Positions 44,601-60,990 of a DNA stretch of 64,000 bases are shown here, piece after piece. Location: assembly GCF_910591885.1 (NCBI RefSeq), contig NC_063274.1:15150164-15214163 (forward strand), given 5' to 3'. Source of the stretch: Bombus terrestris (lineage: Eukaryota; Arthropoda; Insecta; Hymenoptera; Apidae). Position 1 is the first letter of the stretch, and every line of letters begins with the position of its first letter. The position numbers and the translations under genes were made by a program. Under the pieces are notes generated by a model. It worked only from the letters and a program-made list of their open reading frames with translations, ran no database searches and was not told the origin of the DNA.

Positions 44601-47097
44601 TTATATCGTTATCGTATATAACGTTATACGATATATAGTAATACTATATAACGTTATACGTTATATCGTAATGCTACATAACGTTATACGCTATATCGCC
44701 ATCGTATATAACGTTATGCGTTATATCGATATAGTATATAACGTTATACGTTATTTCGTTTTAGTATATAACATTATACGTTATATCGTTATAGTATATA
44801 AAGCTATACATCATATCGTTATAGTATATAACGTTAGACGTTATATCGTGGTACTACATAACGTCATACGATATATCGTAATAGTATATAACGTTATACG
44901 ATGTATAGTAATAGTATATAACGTTATACGTTATATCGTAATGCTACATAACGTTATACGTTATATCGTTATAGTATATAACGTTATACGTTATATCGTA
45001 ATTCTACACAACGTTCTACGTTATATCGTAATACTATACAACTTTTTACGTTATATCGTAATAGTATATAACGTTACACGTTATGTCGTTATAGTATATA
45101 ACGTTATGCGTTATATCGATATAGTATATAACGTTATACGTTATATCGTTATCGTATATAACGTTATGCGTTATATCGTTATCGTATATAACGTTATGCG
45201 TTATATCGTTATCGTATATATCGTTATGCGTTATATCGATATAGTATATAACGTTATACGTTATATCGTAATACTACACAACGTTCTACGTTATATCGTA
45301 ATACTATATAACTTTTTACGTTATATCGTAATAGTATATAACGTTATACGTTATGTCGTTATAGTATATAACGTTATACGTTATATAGATATAGTTATAA
45401 CGTTATACGTTATATCGATATAGTATATAACGTTATACGTTATATCGACATAGTATATCACGTTATACGTTATATCGTTATCGTATATAACGTTATACGT
45501 TATATCGCTATCGTATATAACGTTATGCGTTATATCGTTATCGTATATAACGTTATGCGTTATATCGTTATCGTATATAACGTTATACGATATATAGTAA
45601 TAGCATATAACGTTATACGTTATATCGTAATGCTACATAACGTTATACGTTATATCGTTATCGTATATAACGTTATACGTTATATCGCTATCGTATATAA
45701 CGTTATGCGTTATATCGTAATAGTATATAACGTTATACGTTATATCGTTATAGCATATAACGTTATACGTTATTTCGTTTTAGTATATAACATTATACGT
45801 TATATCGTTATAGTATATAAAGCTATACATCACATCGTTATAGTATATAACGTTAGACGTTATATCGTGGTACTACATAACGTCTAACGATATATCGTAA
45901 TAGTATATAACGTTATACGATATATAGTAATAGTATATAACGTTATACGTTATATCGTAATGCTACATAACGTTATACGTTATATCGTTATAGCATATAA
46001 CGTTATACGTTATTTCGTTTTAGTATATAACATTATACGTTATATCGATATAGTATATAAAGCTATACGTTATATCGATATAGTATATTACGTTATTCGT
46101 TATATCGATATAGTATATCACGTTATACGTTATATCGTTATCGTATATAACGTTATACGTTATATCGCTATCGTATATAACGTTATACGTTATATCGATA
46201 TTGTATATAACGTTATACGATATATAGTAATAGTATATAACGTTATACGTTGTATCGTAATGCTACATAACGTTATACGTTATATCGTTATAGTATATAA
46301 CGTTATACGTTATATCGTAACACTACACAACGTTCTACGTTATATCGTAATACTATACAACTTTTTACGTTATATTGTAATAGTATATAACGTTACACGT
46401 TATGTCGTTATAGTATATAACGTTATGCGTTATATCGATATAGCATATAACGTTATACGTTATTTCGTTTTAGTATATAACATTATACGTTATATCGATA
46501 TAGTATATAAAGCTATACGTTATATCGATATAGTATATTACGTTATTCGTTATATCGATATAGTATATCACGTTATACGTTATATCGTTATCGTATATAT
46601 CGTTATGCGTTATATCGATATAGTATATAACGTTATACGTTATATCGTAATACTACACAACGTTCTACGTTATATCGTAATACTATATAACTTTTTACGT
46701 TATATCGTAATAGTATATAACGTTATACGTTATGTCGTTATAGTATATAACGTTATACGTTATATAGATATAGTTATAACGTTATACGTTATATCGATAT
46801 AGTATATAACGTTATACGTTATATCGACATAGTATATCACGTTATACGTTATATCGTTATCGTATATAACGTTATACGTTATATCGCTATCGTATATAAC
46901 GTTATGCGTTATATCGTTATCGTATATAACGTTATGCGTTATATCGTTATCGTATATAACGTTATACGATATATAGTAATAGCATATAACGTTATACGTT
47001 ATATCGTAATGCTACATAACGTTATACGTTATATCGTTATAGTATATAACGTTATACGTTATATCGTAATACTACACAACCTTCTATGTTATATCGT
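41641..47097 (+). repeat. Satellite higher-order unit 1 (5457 bp)
   Basis: The unit consists of 30-bp dimers whose halves are close to ATAACGTTATACGTT and ATATCGTTATCGTAT. It is repeated at +5457 (unit 2) and +8905 (unit 3). The block AATACTGTATAACG...CATCAGAATACAG marks its start at 41641. The length equals 182 x 30 minus 3, and exactly three one-base-short monomers (GATATAGTTATAACG) occur, near 42785, 45393 and 46770. Confidence 0.88.
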
Positions 47098-50000
47098 AAT
47101 ACTGTATAACGTTATACGTTACATTATAATACTGTATAACGTTATACGCTTCATCAGAATACAGAATAACGTTATACGGTATATCGTAATACTACATAAG
47201 GTTAAACAGTATATCGTAATAGTATATAACGTTATACGTTATATCGTAGTACTATGTAACGCTATATGTTATATCGTAGTACTATATAACGCTATACGTC
47301 ATTTCGTAATACTATGTAACGTTCTACTATATATCGTAGTACTACATAACGGCATGCGTTATATCGTTATAGCCTATAACGTTATACGTTATATCATTAT
47401 GGTATATAACGTTATACATTAAATCGTTATATTACATAGCGTTATACGTTATATCGTTGTATTATATAGCGTTAAAAGTTATGTCGATATAGTATATAAC
47501 GTTATACGTTATATTATAATACAATATAACGTTATACGTTATAGCGAAATAGCATATAAGGTTATACGTTATATCGTAATAGTACATAACGTTATACTTC
47601 ATATCGTAATACTACATAACATCATACTTTATGACGTTATAGTATATAACGTTGTACGTTATATCGATGTAGTATATAACGATATACGTTATATCGTTAT
47701 AGTGTATAACGTTATACGTTATATCGTTATATTATATAGCGTCATACGTTATATCGATGTATTATATAGCGTTAAACATTATGTCGATATAGTATATAAC
47801 GTTATACGTTATATCGTAATAGTATATAACATTAAACGTTATAACGATATAGCATATAACGTTATACGTTATATCGTAATAGTATATAACATTAAACGTT
47901 ATAACGATATAGCAAATAACGTTATACGTTATATCGTTATATTATATAGCGCTATACGTTATGTCGTTGTATTATATAGCGTTATACATTATGTCGATAT
48001 AATATATAACGTTATACGTTATATTATAATGCAATATAACGTTATACGTTATATTATAATACAATATAACATTATACGTTATAACGAAATAGTATATAAG
48101 GTTATACGTTATATCGTAATAGTACATAACGTTATAATTCATATCGTAATTCTACAGAACCTCATACTTTATGACGCTATAGTATATAACGTTATACGTT
48201 ATATCGTTATAGTATATAACGTTATACGTTATATAGATATAGTTATAACGTTATACGTTATCTCGATATAGTATATAACGTTATACGTTATATCGTCATA
48301 GTATATCACGTTATACGTTATATCGTCATAGTATATCACGTTATGCGTTATATCGTTATCGTATATAACGTTATGCGTTATATCGTCATAGTATATCACG
48401 TTATACGTTATATCGTTATCGTATATAACGTTATGCGTTATATCGATATAGTATATAACGTTATACGTTATATCGATATAGTATATAACGTTATACGTTA
48501 TATCGTTATCGTATATAACGTTATGCGTTATATCGTTATCGTATATAACGTTATGCGTTATATCGTTATCGTATATAACGTTATACGATATATAGTAATA
48601 CTATATAACGTTATACGTTATATCGTAATGCTACATAACGTTATACGTTATATCGCCATCGTATATAACGTTATGCGTTATATCGATATAGTATATAACG
48701 TTATACGTTATTTCGTTTTAGTATATAACATTATACGTTATATCGTTATAGTATATAAAGCTATACATCATATCGTTATAGTATATAACGTTAGACGTTA
48801 TATCGTGGTACTACATAACGTCATACGATATATCGTAATAGTATATAACGTTATACGATATATAGTAATAGTATATAACGTTATACGTTATATCGTAATG
48901 CTACATAACGTTATACGTTATATCGTTATAGTATATAACGTTATACGTTATATCCTAATTCTACACAACGTTCTACGTTATATCGTAATACTATACAACT
49001 TTTTACGTTGTATCGTAATACTACATAACGTTTCACGTTATATCGTAATAGTATATATCGTTATACGTTATATCGATGTAGTATATAACGTTATACGTTA
49101 TATCGTTATCGTATATAACGTTAAATGTTATATCGTTATAGTATATAACGTTATACGTTATATCGTTATAGTTTATAACGTTATACGTTATATCGTTATA
49201 GCATATAACGTTAAACGTTATATCGTAATACTACATAACGTTTCACGTTATATCGTAATAGTATATATCGTTATACGTTATATCGATGTAGTATATAACG
49301 TTATACGTTGTATCGTAATGCTACATAACGTTTTACGTTATATCGTTATAGTATATAACGTTATACGTTATATCGTAACACTACACAACGTTCTACGTTA
49401 TATCGGAATACTATATAACTTTTTACGTTATATCGTAATAGTATATAACGTTATACGTTATGTCGTTATAGTATATAACGTTATACGTTATATCGCTATC
49501 GTATATAACGTTATGCGTTATATCGTTATCGTATATAACGTTATGCGTTATATCGTTATCGTATATAACGTTATACGATATATAGTAATAGTATATAACG
49601 TTATGCGTTATATCGTTATCGTATATAACGTTATACGTTATATCGCTATCGTATATAACGTTATGCGTTATATCGTTATCGTATATAACGTTATGCGTTA
49701 TATCGTTATCGTATATAACGTTATGCGTTATATCGTTATCGTATATAACGATATACGATATATAGTAATAGTATATAACGTTATACGTTATATCGTAATG
49801 CTACATAACATTATACGTTATATCGTTATAGTATATAACGTTATACCTTATATCGTAATACTACACAACGTTCTATGTTATATCGTAATACTATATAACT
49901 TTTTACGTTATATCGTAATAGTATATAAGGTTATACGTTATGTCGTTATAGTATATAACGTTATAGGTTATATCGTCATAGTATATCACGTTATACGTTA

Positions 50001-50545
50001 TATCGTTATCGTATATAACGTTATGCGTTATATCGTCATCGTATATAACGTTATGCGTTATATCGTTATCGTATATAACGTTATACGATATATAGTAATA
50101 CTATATAACGTTATACGTTATATCGTAATGCTACATAACGTTATACGCTATATCGCCATCGTATATAACGTTATGCGTTATATCGATATAGTATATAACG
50201 TTATACGTTATATAGATATAGTTATAACGTTATACGTTATATCGATATAGTATATAACGTTATACGTTATATCGACATAGTATATCACGTTATACGTTAT
50301 ATCGTTATCGTATATAACGTTATACGTTATATCGCTATCGTATATAACGTTATGCGTTATATCGTTATCGTATATAACGTTATGCGTTATATCGTTATCG
50401 TATATAACGTTATACGATATATAGTAATAGCATATAACGTTATACGTTATATCGTAATGCTACATAACGTTATACGTTATATCGTTATAGTATATAACGT
50501 TATACGTTATATCGTAATACTACACAACCTTCTATGTTATATCGT
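47098..50545 (+). repeat. Satellite higher-order unit 2 (3448 bp, internal deletion)
   Basis: It aligns to unit 1 at an offset of 5457 up to about 50.2 kb, and after a 2009-bp deletion at an offset of 3448. The length equals 115 x 30 minus 2, matching two short monomers (near 48238 and 50217). The 189-codon stretch at 47702-48271 translates identically to 42245-42814. Confidence 0.88.
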
Positions 50546-53500
50546 AATACTGTATAACGTTATACGTTACATTATAATACTGTATAACGTTATACGCTTC
50601 ATCAGAATACAGAATAACGTTATACGGTATATCGTAATACTACATAAGGTTAAACAGTATATCGTAATAGTATATAACGTTATACGTTATATCGTAGTAC
50701 TATGTAACGCTATATGTTATATCGTAGTACTATATAACGCTATACGTCATTTCGTAATACTATGTAACGTTCTACTATATATCGTAGTACTACATAACGG
50801 CATGCGTTATATCGTTATAGCCTATAACGTTATACGTTATATCATTATGGTATATAACGTTATACATTAAATCGTTATATTACATAGCGTTATACGTTAT
50901 ATCGTTGTATTATATAGCGTTAAAAGTTATGTCGATATAGTATATAACGTTATACGTTATATTATAATACAATATAACGTTATACGTTATAGCGAAATAG
51001 CATATAAGGTTATACGTTATATCGTAATAGTACATAACGTTATACTTCATATCGTAATACTACATAACATCATACTTTATGACGTTATAGTATATAACGT
51101 TGTACGTTATATCGATGTAGTATATAACGATATACGTTATATCGTTATAGTGTATAACGTTATACGTTATATCGTTATATTATATAGCGTCATACGTTAT
51201 ATCGATGTATTATATAGCGTTAAACATTATGTCGATATAGTATATAACGTTATACGTTATATCGTAATAGTATATAACATTAAACGTTATAACGATATAG
51301 CATATAACGTTATACGTTATATCGTAATAGTATATAACATTAAACGTTATAACGATATAGCAAATAACGTTATACGTTATATCGTTATATTATATAGCGC
51401 TATACGTTATGTCGTTGTATTATATAGCGTTATACATTATGTCGATATAATATATAACGTTATACGTTATATTATAATGCAATATAACGTTATACGTTAT
51501 ATTATAATACAATATAACATTATACGTTATAACGAAATAGTATATAAGGTTATACGTTATATCGTAATAGTACATAACATTATAATTCATATCGTAATTC
51601 TACAGAACCTCATACTTTATGACGCTATAGTATATAACGTTATACGTTATATCGTTATAGTATATAACGTTATACGTTATATAGATATAGTTATAACGTT
51701 ATACGTTATCTCGATATAGTATATAACGTTATACGTTATATCGTCATAGTATATCACGTTATACGTTATATCGTCATAGTATATCACGTTATGCGTTATA
51801 TCGTTATCGTATATAACGTTATGCGTTATATCGTCATAGTATATCACGTTATACGTTATATCGTTATCGTATATAACGTTATGCGTTATATCGATATAGT
51901 ATATAACGTTATACGTTATATCGATATAGTATATAACGTTATACGTTATATCGTTATCGTATATAACGTTATGCGTTATATCGTTATCGTATATAACGTT
52001 ATGCGTTATATCGTTATCGTATATAACGTTATACGATATATAGTAATACTATATAACGTTATACGTTATATCGTAATGCTACATAACGTTATACGTTATA
52101 TCGCCATCGTATATAACGTTATGCGTTATATCGATATAGTATATAACGTTATACGTTATTTCGTTTTAGTATATAACATTATACGTTATATCGTTATAGT
52201 ATATAAAGCTATACATCATATCGTTATAGTATATAACGTTAGACGTTATATCGTGGTACTACATAACGTCATACGATATATCGTAATAGTATATAACGTT
52301 ATACGATATATAGTAATAGTATATAACGTTATACGTTATATCGTAATGCTACATAACGTTATACGTTATATCGTTATAGTATATAACGTTATACGTTATA
52401 TCCTAATTCTACACAACGTTCTACGTTATATCGTAATACTATACAACTTTTTACGTTGTATCGTAATACTACATAACGTTTCACGTTATATCGTAATAGT
52501 ATATATCGTTATACGTTATATCGATGTAGTATATAACGTTATACGTTATATCGTTATCGTATATAACGTTAAATGTTATATCGTTATAGTATATAACGTT
52601 ATACGTTATATCGTTATAGTTTATAACGTTATACGTTATATCGTTATAGCATATAACGTTAAACGTTATATCGTAATACTACATAACGTTTCACGTTATA
52701 TCGTAATAGTATATATCGTTATACGTTATATCGATGTAGTATATAACGTTATACGTTGTATCGTAATGATACATAACGTTTTACGTTATATCGTTATAGT
52801 ATATAACGTTATACGTTATATCGTAACACTACACAACGTTCTACGTTATATCGGAATACTATATAACTTTTTACGTTATATCGTAATAGTATATAACGTT
52901 ATACGTTATGTCGTTATAGTATATAACGTTATACGTTATATCGCTATCGTATATAACGTTATGCGTTATATCGTTATCGTATATAACGTTATGCGTTATA
53001 TCGTTATCGTATATAACGTTATACGATATATAGTAATAGTATATAACGTTATGCGTTATATCGTTATCGTATATAACGTTATACGTTATATCGCTATCGT
53101 ATATAACGTTATGCGTTATATCGTTATCGTATATAACGTTATGCGTTATATCGTTATCGTATATAACGTTATGCGTTATATCGTTATCGTATATAACGAT
53201 ATACGATATATAGTAATAGTATATAACGTTATACGTTATATCGTAATGCTACATAACATTATACGTTATATCGTTATAGTATATAACGTTATACCTTATA
53301 TCGTAATACTACACAACGTTCTATGTTATATCGTAATACTATATAACTTTTTACGTTATATCGTAATAGTATATAAGGTTATACGTTATGTCGTTATAGT
53401 ATATAACGTTATAGGTTATATCGTCATAGTATATCACGTTATACGTTATATCGTTATCGTATATAACGTTATGCGTTATATCGTCATCGTATATAACGTT

Positions 53501-56033
53501 ATGCGTTATATCGTTATCGTATATAACGTTATACGATATATAGTAATACTATATAACGTTATACGTTATATCGTAATGCTACATAACGTTATACGCTATA
53601 TCGCCATCGTATATAACGTTATGCGTTATATCGATATAGTATATAACGTTATACGTTATTTCGTTTTAGTATATAACATTATACGTTATATCGTTATAGT
53701 ATATAAAGCTATACATCATATCGTTATAGTATATAACGTTAGACGTTATATCGTGGTACTACATAACGTCATACGATATATCGTAATAGTATATAACGTT
53801 ATACGATGTATAGTAATAGTATATAACGTTATACGTTATATCGTAATGCTACATAACGTTATACGTTATATCGTTATAGTATATAACGTTATACGTTATA
53901 TCGTAATTCTACACAACGTTCTACGTTATATCGTAATACTGTACAACTTTTTACGTTATATCGTAATAGTATATAACGTTACACGTTATGTCGTTATAGT
54001 ATATAACGTTATGCGTTATATCGATATAGTATATAACGTTATACGTTATATCGTTATCGTATATAACGTTATGCGTTATATCGTTATCGTATATAACGTT
54101 ATGCGTTATATCGTTATCGTATATATCGTTATGCGTTATATCGATATAGTATATAACGTTATACGTTATATCGTAATACTACACAACGTTCTACGTTATA
54201 TCGTAATACTATATAACTTTTTACGTTATATCGTAATAGTATATAACGTTATACGTTATGTCGTTATAGTATATAACGTTATACGTTATATAGATATAGT
54301 TATAACGTTATACGTTATATCGATATAGTATATAACGTTATACGTTATATCGACATAGTATATCACGTTATACGTTATATCGTTATCGTATATAACGTTA
54401 TACGTTATATCGCTATCGTATATAACGTTATGCGTTATATCGTTATCGTATATAACGTTATGCGTTATATCGTTATCGTATATAACGTTATACGATATAT
54501 AGTAATAGCATATAACGTTATACGTTATATCGTAATGCTACATAACGTTATACGTTATATCGTTATCGTATATAACGTTATACGTTATATCGCTATCGTA
54601 TATAACGTTATGCGTTATATCGTAATAGTATATAACGTTATACGTTATATCGTTATAGCATATAACGTTATACGTTATTTCGTTTTAGTATATAACATTA
54701 TACGTTATATCGTTATAGTATATAAAGCTATACATCACATCGTTATAGTATATAACGTTAGACGTTATATCGTGGTACTACATAACGTCTAACGATATAT
54801 CGTAATAGTATATAACGTTATACGATATATAGTAATAGTATATAACGTTATACGTTATATCGTAATGCTACATAACGTTATACGTTATATCGTTATAGCA
54901 TATAACGTTATACGTTATTTCGTTTTAGTATATAACATTATACGTTATATCGATATAGTATATAAAGCTATACGTTATATCGATATAGTATATTACGTTA
55001 TTCGTTATATCGATATAGTATATCACGTTATACGTTATATCGTTATCGTATATAACGTTATACGTTATATCGCTATCGTATATAACGTTATACGTTATAT
55101 CGATATTGTATATAACGTTATACGATATATAGTAATAGTATATAACGTTATACGTTGTATCGTAATGCTACATAACGGCATACGTTATATCGTTATAGTA
55201 TATAACGTTATACGTTATATCGTAACACTACACAACGTTCTACGTTATATCGTAATACTATACAACTTTTTACGTTATATCGTAATAGTATATAACGTTA
55301 CACGTTATGTCGTTATAGTATATAACGTTATGCGTTATATCGATATAGCATATAACGTTATACGTTATTTCGTTTTAGTATATAACATTATACGTTATAT
55401 CGATATAGTATATAAAGCTATACGTTATATCGATATAGTATATTACGTTATTCGTTATATCGATATAGTATATCACGTTATACGTTATATCGTTATCGTA
55501 TATATCGTTATGCGTTATATCGTTATAGTATATAACGTTATACGTTATATCGTAACACTACACAACGTTCTACGTTATATCGTAATACTATACAACTTTT
55601 TACGTTATATCGTAATAGTATATAACGTTACACGTTATGTCGTTATAGTATATAACGTTATGCGTTATATCGATATAGCATATAACGTTATACGTTATTT
55701 CGTTTTAGTATATAACGTTATACGTTATATCGATATAGTATATAACGTTATACGTTATATCGACATAGTATATCACGTTATACGTTATATCGTTATCGTA
55801 TATAACGTTATACGTTATATCGCTATCGTATATAACGTTATGCGTTATATCGTTATCGTATATAACGTTATGCGTTATATCGTTATCGTATATAACGTTA
55901 TACGATATATAGTAATAGCATATAACGTTATACGTTATATCGTAATGCTACATAACGTTATACGTTATATCGTTATAGTATATAACGTTATACGTTATAT
56001 CGTAATACTACACAACCTTCTATGTTATATCGT
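50546..56033 (+). repeat. Satellite higher-order unit 3 (5488 bp)
   Basis: It aligns to unit 1 at an offset of 8905 to about 55.5 kb with only a handful of substitutions (for example near 51588, 52768, 53941 and 55178). It then differs in unit order and ends with the same ACCTTCTATG block as unit 1. The length equals 183 x 30 minus 2, matching two short monomers (near 51686 and 54297). Confidence 0.85.
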
Positions 56034-58170
56034 AATACTATATAACTTTATACGTTATATCGTAATAGTATATAACGTTATACGTTATGTCGTTATAGTA
56101 TATAACGTTATACGTTATATCGATATAGTATATAACGTTATACGTTATATCGATATAGTATATAACGTTGTACGGTATATCGTTATAGTACATAACGTTA
56201 TACGTTATATCGTTATCGTATATAACGTTATACGTTATATCGATATAGTATATAACGTTATACGTTATATCGTTATCGTATATAACGTTATACGTTATAT
56301 CGCTATCGTATATAACGTTATACGTTATATCGATATAGCATATAACGTTAAACGTTATATCGTAATACTACATAACGTTTCAAGTTATATCGTAATAGTA
56401 TATATCGTTATACGATATATCGATGTAGTATATAACGTTATACGTTATATCGTTATCGTATATAGCGTTAAACGTTATTTCGTTATAGTATATAACGTTA
56501 TAAGTTATGTCGATATTGTATATAACGTTATACGTTATATCGTTATAGTATATAACGTTATACGATATATAGTAATAGTATATAACGTTATACGTTATAT
56601 CGTAATGCTACATAACGTTATACGTTATATCGTTATCGTATATAACGTTTTACGTTATATCGTTATAGTATATAACGTTATACGTTATATCGTTATCGTA
56701 TATAACGTTATACGTTATATCGTTATCGTATATAACGTTATACGTTACATCGATATAGTATATAACGTTTTACGTTATATCGATATAGTATATAACGTTA
56801 TACGTTATAACGATATAGTTTATAACGTTATACGTTATATCGTAATAGGATATAACGTTATACGTTATAACGATATAGTTTATAACGTTATACGTTATAT
56901 CGTAATAGGATATAACGTTATACGTTATATCGATATAGCATATCACGTTATACGTTATATCGCTATCGTATATAACGTTATACGTTATAACGATGTAGTT
57001 TATAACGTTATACGTTATATCGATATAGTTTATAACGTTATACGTTATATCGTAGTACGATATAACGTTTTACGTTATATCGCTATCGTATATAACGTTA
57101 TACGTTATGTCGTTATCGTATATATCGTTATACGTTATATCGCTATCGTATATAACGTTATACGTTATAACGATGTAGTTTATAACGTTATACGTTATAT
57201 CGATATAGTATATAACGTTATACGTTATATCGATATAGTATATAACGTTATACGTAATATCGTACTAGTATATAACGTTATACGTTATATCGTAATACTA
57301 CATAACGTTATACGTTATATCGTTATCGTATATAACGTTATACGTTATATCGCTATCGTATATAACGTTATACGTTATATCGTTATCGTATATAACGTTA
57401 TACATTATATCGATATAGTATATAACGTTAATACGTTATAACGATATAGTTCATAACGTTATACTTTATATCGTTATCGTATATAACGTTATACGTTATA
57501 TCGATATAGTATATAACGTTTTACGTTATATCGTTATAGTATATAACGTTATACGTTATATAGATATAGCATATAACGTTATACGTTATATCGTAATAGG
57601 ATATAACGTTATACGTTATATCGTTATCGTATATAACGTTATACGTTATATCGTTATCGTATATAACGTTAAACGTTATATCGATATAGTTTATAACGTT
57701 ATACGTTATATCGTTATCGTATATAACGTTATACGTTATATCGCTATCGTATATAACGTTATACGTTATATCGTTATCGTATATAACGTTATGCGTTATA
57801 TCGTTATCGTATATAACGTTATGCGTTATATCGTTATCGTATATAACGTTATGCGTTATATCGTTATCGTATATAACGTTGTACGTTATATCGTTATCGT
57901 ATATAACGTTATACGTTATATCGCTATCGTATATAACGTTATACGTTATAACGATGTAGTTTATAACGTTATACGTTATATCGATATAGTATATAACGTT
58001 AAACGTAATATCGTAATAGTATATAACGTTATACGTTATATCGTTATCGTATATAACGTTATACATTATATCGATATAGTATATAACGTTATACGTTATA
58101 ACGATATAGTTCATAACGTTATACGTTATATCGTTATCGTATATAACGTTGTACGTTATATCGTTATCGT

Positions 58171-60990
58171 ATATAACGTTATACGTTATATCGCTATCGT
58201 ATATAACGTTATACGTTATAACGATGTAGTTTATAACGTTATACGTTATATCGATATAGTTTATAACGTTATACGTTATATCGTAGTACGATATAACGTT
58301 TTACGTTATATCGCTGTCGTATATAACGTTATACGTTATGTCGTTATCGTATATATCGTTATACGTTATATCGCTATCGTATATAACGTTATTCGTTATA
58401 ACGATGTAGTTTATAACGTTATACGTTATATCGATATAGTATATAACGTTATACGTTATATCGATATAGTATATAACGTTATACGTAATATCGTACTAGT
58501 ATATAACGTTATACGTTATATCGTAATACTACATAACGTTATACGTTATATCGTTATCGTATATAACGTTATACGTTATATCGCTATCGTATATAACGTT
58601 ATACGTTATATCGTTATCGTATATAACGTTATGCGTTATATCGTTATCGTATATAACGTTATGCGTTATATCGTTATCGTATATAACGTTATGCGTTATA
58701 TCGTTATCGTATATAACGTTGTACGTTATATCGTTATCGTATATAACGTTATACGTTATATCGCTATCGTATATAACGTTATACGTTATAACGATGTAGT
58801 TTATAACGTTATACGTTATATCGATATAGTTTATAACGTTATACGTTATATCGTAGTACGATATAACGTTTTACGTTATATCGCTATCGTATATAACGTT
58901 ATACGTTATGTCGTTATCGTATATATCGTTATACGTTATATCGCTATCGTATATAACGTTATACGTTATAACGATATAGTTTATAACGTTATACGTTAGA
59001 TCGATATAGTATATAACGTTATACGTTATATCGTTATAGGACATAACGTTACACGTTATATCGTTATCGTATATAACGTTATAAGTTATAACGATATAGT
59101 TTATAACGTTATACGTTAGATCGATATAGTATATAACGTTATACGTTATATCGTAATACTACATAACGTTATACGTTATATCGTTATCGTATATAACGTT
59201 ATACGTTATATCGTTGTAGCATATAACGTTATACGTTATAACGATATAGTTTATAACGTTAAACGTAATATCGTAATAGTATATAACGTTATACGTTATA
59301 TCGTTATCGTATATAACGTTATACATTATATCGATATAGTACATAACGTTATACGTTATAACGATATAGTTCATAACGTTATACGTTATATCGTTATCGT
59401 ATATAACGTTATACGTTATATCGATATAGTATATAACGTTTTACGTTATATCGTTATAGTATATAACGTTATACGTTATATAGATATAGCATATAACGTT
59501 ATACGTTATATCGTAATAGGATATAACGTTATACGTTATATCGTTATCGTATATAACGTTATACGTTATATCGTTATCGTATATAACGTTATACGTTATA
59601 TCGCTATCGTATATAACGTTATACGTTATAACGATGTAGTTTATAACGTTATACGTTATATCGATATAGTTTATAACGTTATACGTTATATCGTAGTACG
59701 ATATAACGTTTTACGTTATATCGCTATCGTATATTACGTTATACGTTATGTCGTTATCGTATATATCGTTATACGTTATATCGCTATCGTATATAACGTT
59801 ATACGTTATAACGATGTAGTTTATAACGTTATACGTTATATCGATATAGTATATAACGTTATACGTTATATCGATATAGTATATAACGTTATACGTAATA
59901 TCGTACTAGTATATAACGTTATACGTTATATCGTAATACTACATAACGTTATACGTTATATCGTTATCGTATATAACGTTATACGTTATATCGCTATCGT
60001 ATATAACGTTATACGTTATATCGTTATCGTATATAACGTTATGCGTTATATCGTTATCGTATATAACGTTATGCGTTATATCGTTATCGTATATAACGTT
60101 ATGCGTTATATCGTTATCGTATATAACGTTGTACGTTATATCGTTATCGTATATAACGTTATACGTTATATCGCTATCGTATATAACGTTATACGTTATA
60201 ACGATATAGTTTATAACGTTATACGTTATATCGATATAGTTTATAACGTTATACGTTATATCGTAGTACGATATAACGTTTTACGTTATATCGCTATCGT
60301 ATATAACGTTATACGTTATGTCGTTATCGTATATATCGTTATACGTTATATCGCTATCGTATATAACGTTATACGTTATAACGATATAGTTTATAACGTT
60401 ATACGTTAGATCGATATAGTATATAACGTTATACGTTATATCGTTATAGGACATAACGTTACACGTTATATCGTTATCTTATATAACGTTATAAGTTATA
60501 ACGATATAGTTTATAACGTTATACGTTAGATCGATATAGTATATAACGTTATACGTTATATCGTAATACTACATAACGTTATACGTTATATCGTTATCGT
60601 ATATAACGTTATACGTTATATCGTTGTAGCATATAACGTTATACGTTATAACGATATAGTTTATAACGTTAAACGTAATATCGTAATAGTATATAACGTT
60701 ATACGTTATATCGTTATCGTATATAACGTTATACATTATATCGATATAGTATATAACGTTATACGTTATAACGATATAGTTCATAACGTTATACGTTATA
60801 ACGATATAGTTCATAACGTTATACGTTATATAGTTATCGTATATAACGTTTTACGTTATATCGTTATAGTATATAACGTTATACGTTATATAGATATAGC
60901 ATATAACGTTATACGTTATATCGTAATAGGATATAACGTTATACGTTATATCGTTATCGTATATAACGTTATACGTTATATCGTTATCGT
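58171..60990 (+). repeat. Two tandem 1410-bp higher-order units
   Basis: Landmarks recur at exactly +1410: ATGCGTTATATCG at 58631 and 60041, TCGCTATCGT at 58191 and 59601, and TTACGTTATA at 59441 and 60851. The length is 47 x 30. The unit is unrelated in order to the 5.4-kb units. Confidence 0.75.

Noticed and set aside
42886..57441. Very long open frames (845, 635 and 858 codons) encoding a YNVIRYIVIV decapeptide repeat
   Set aside because: The 30-bp unit is a multiple of three and lacks stops in two plus-strand frames and at least one minus-strand frame, so long frames are expected. They end wherever a one-base-short monomer shifts phase, and no start context, splice site or non-repeat domain accompanies them.
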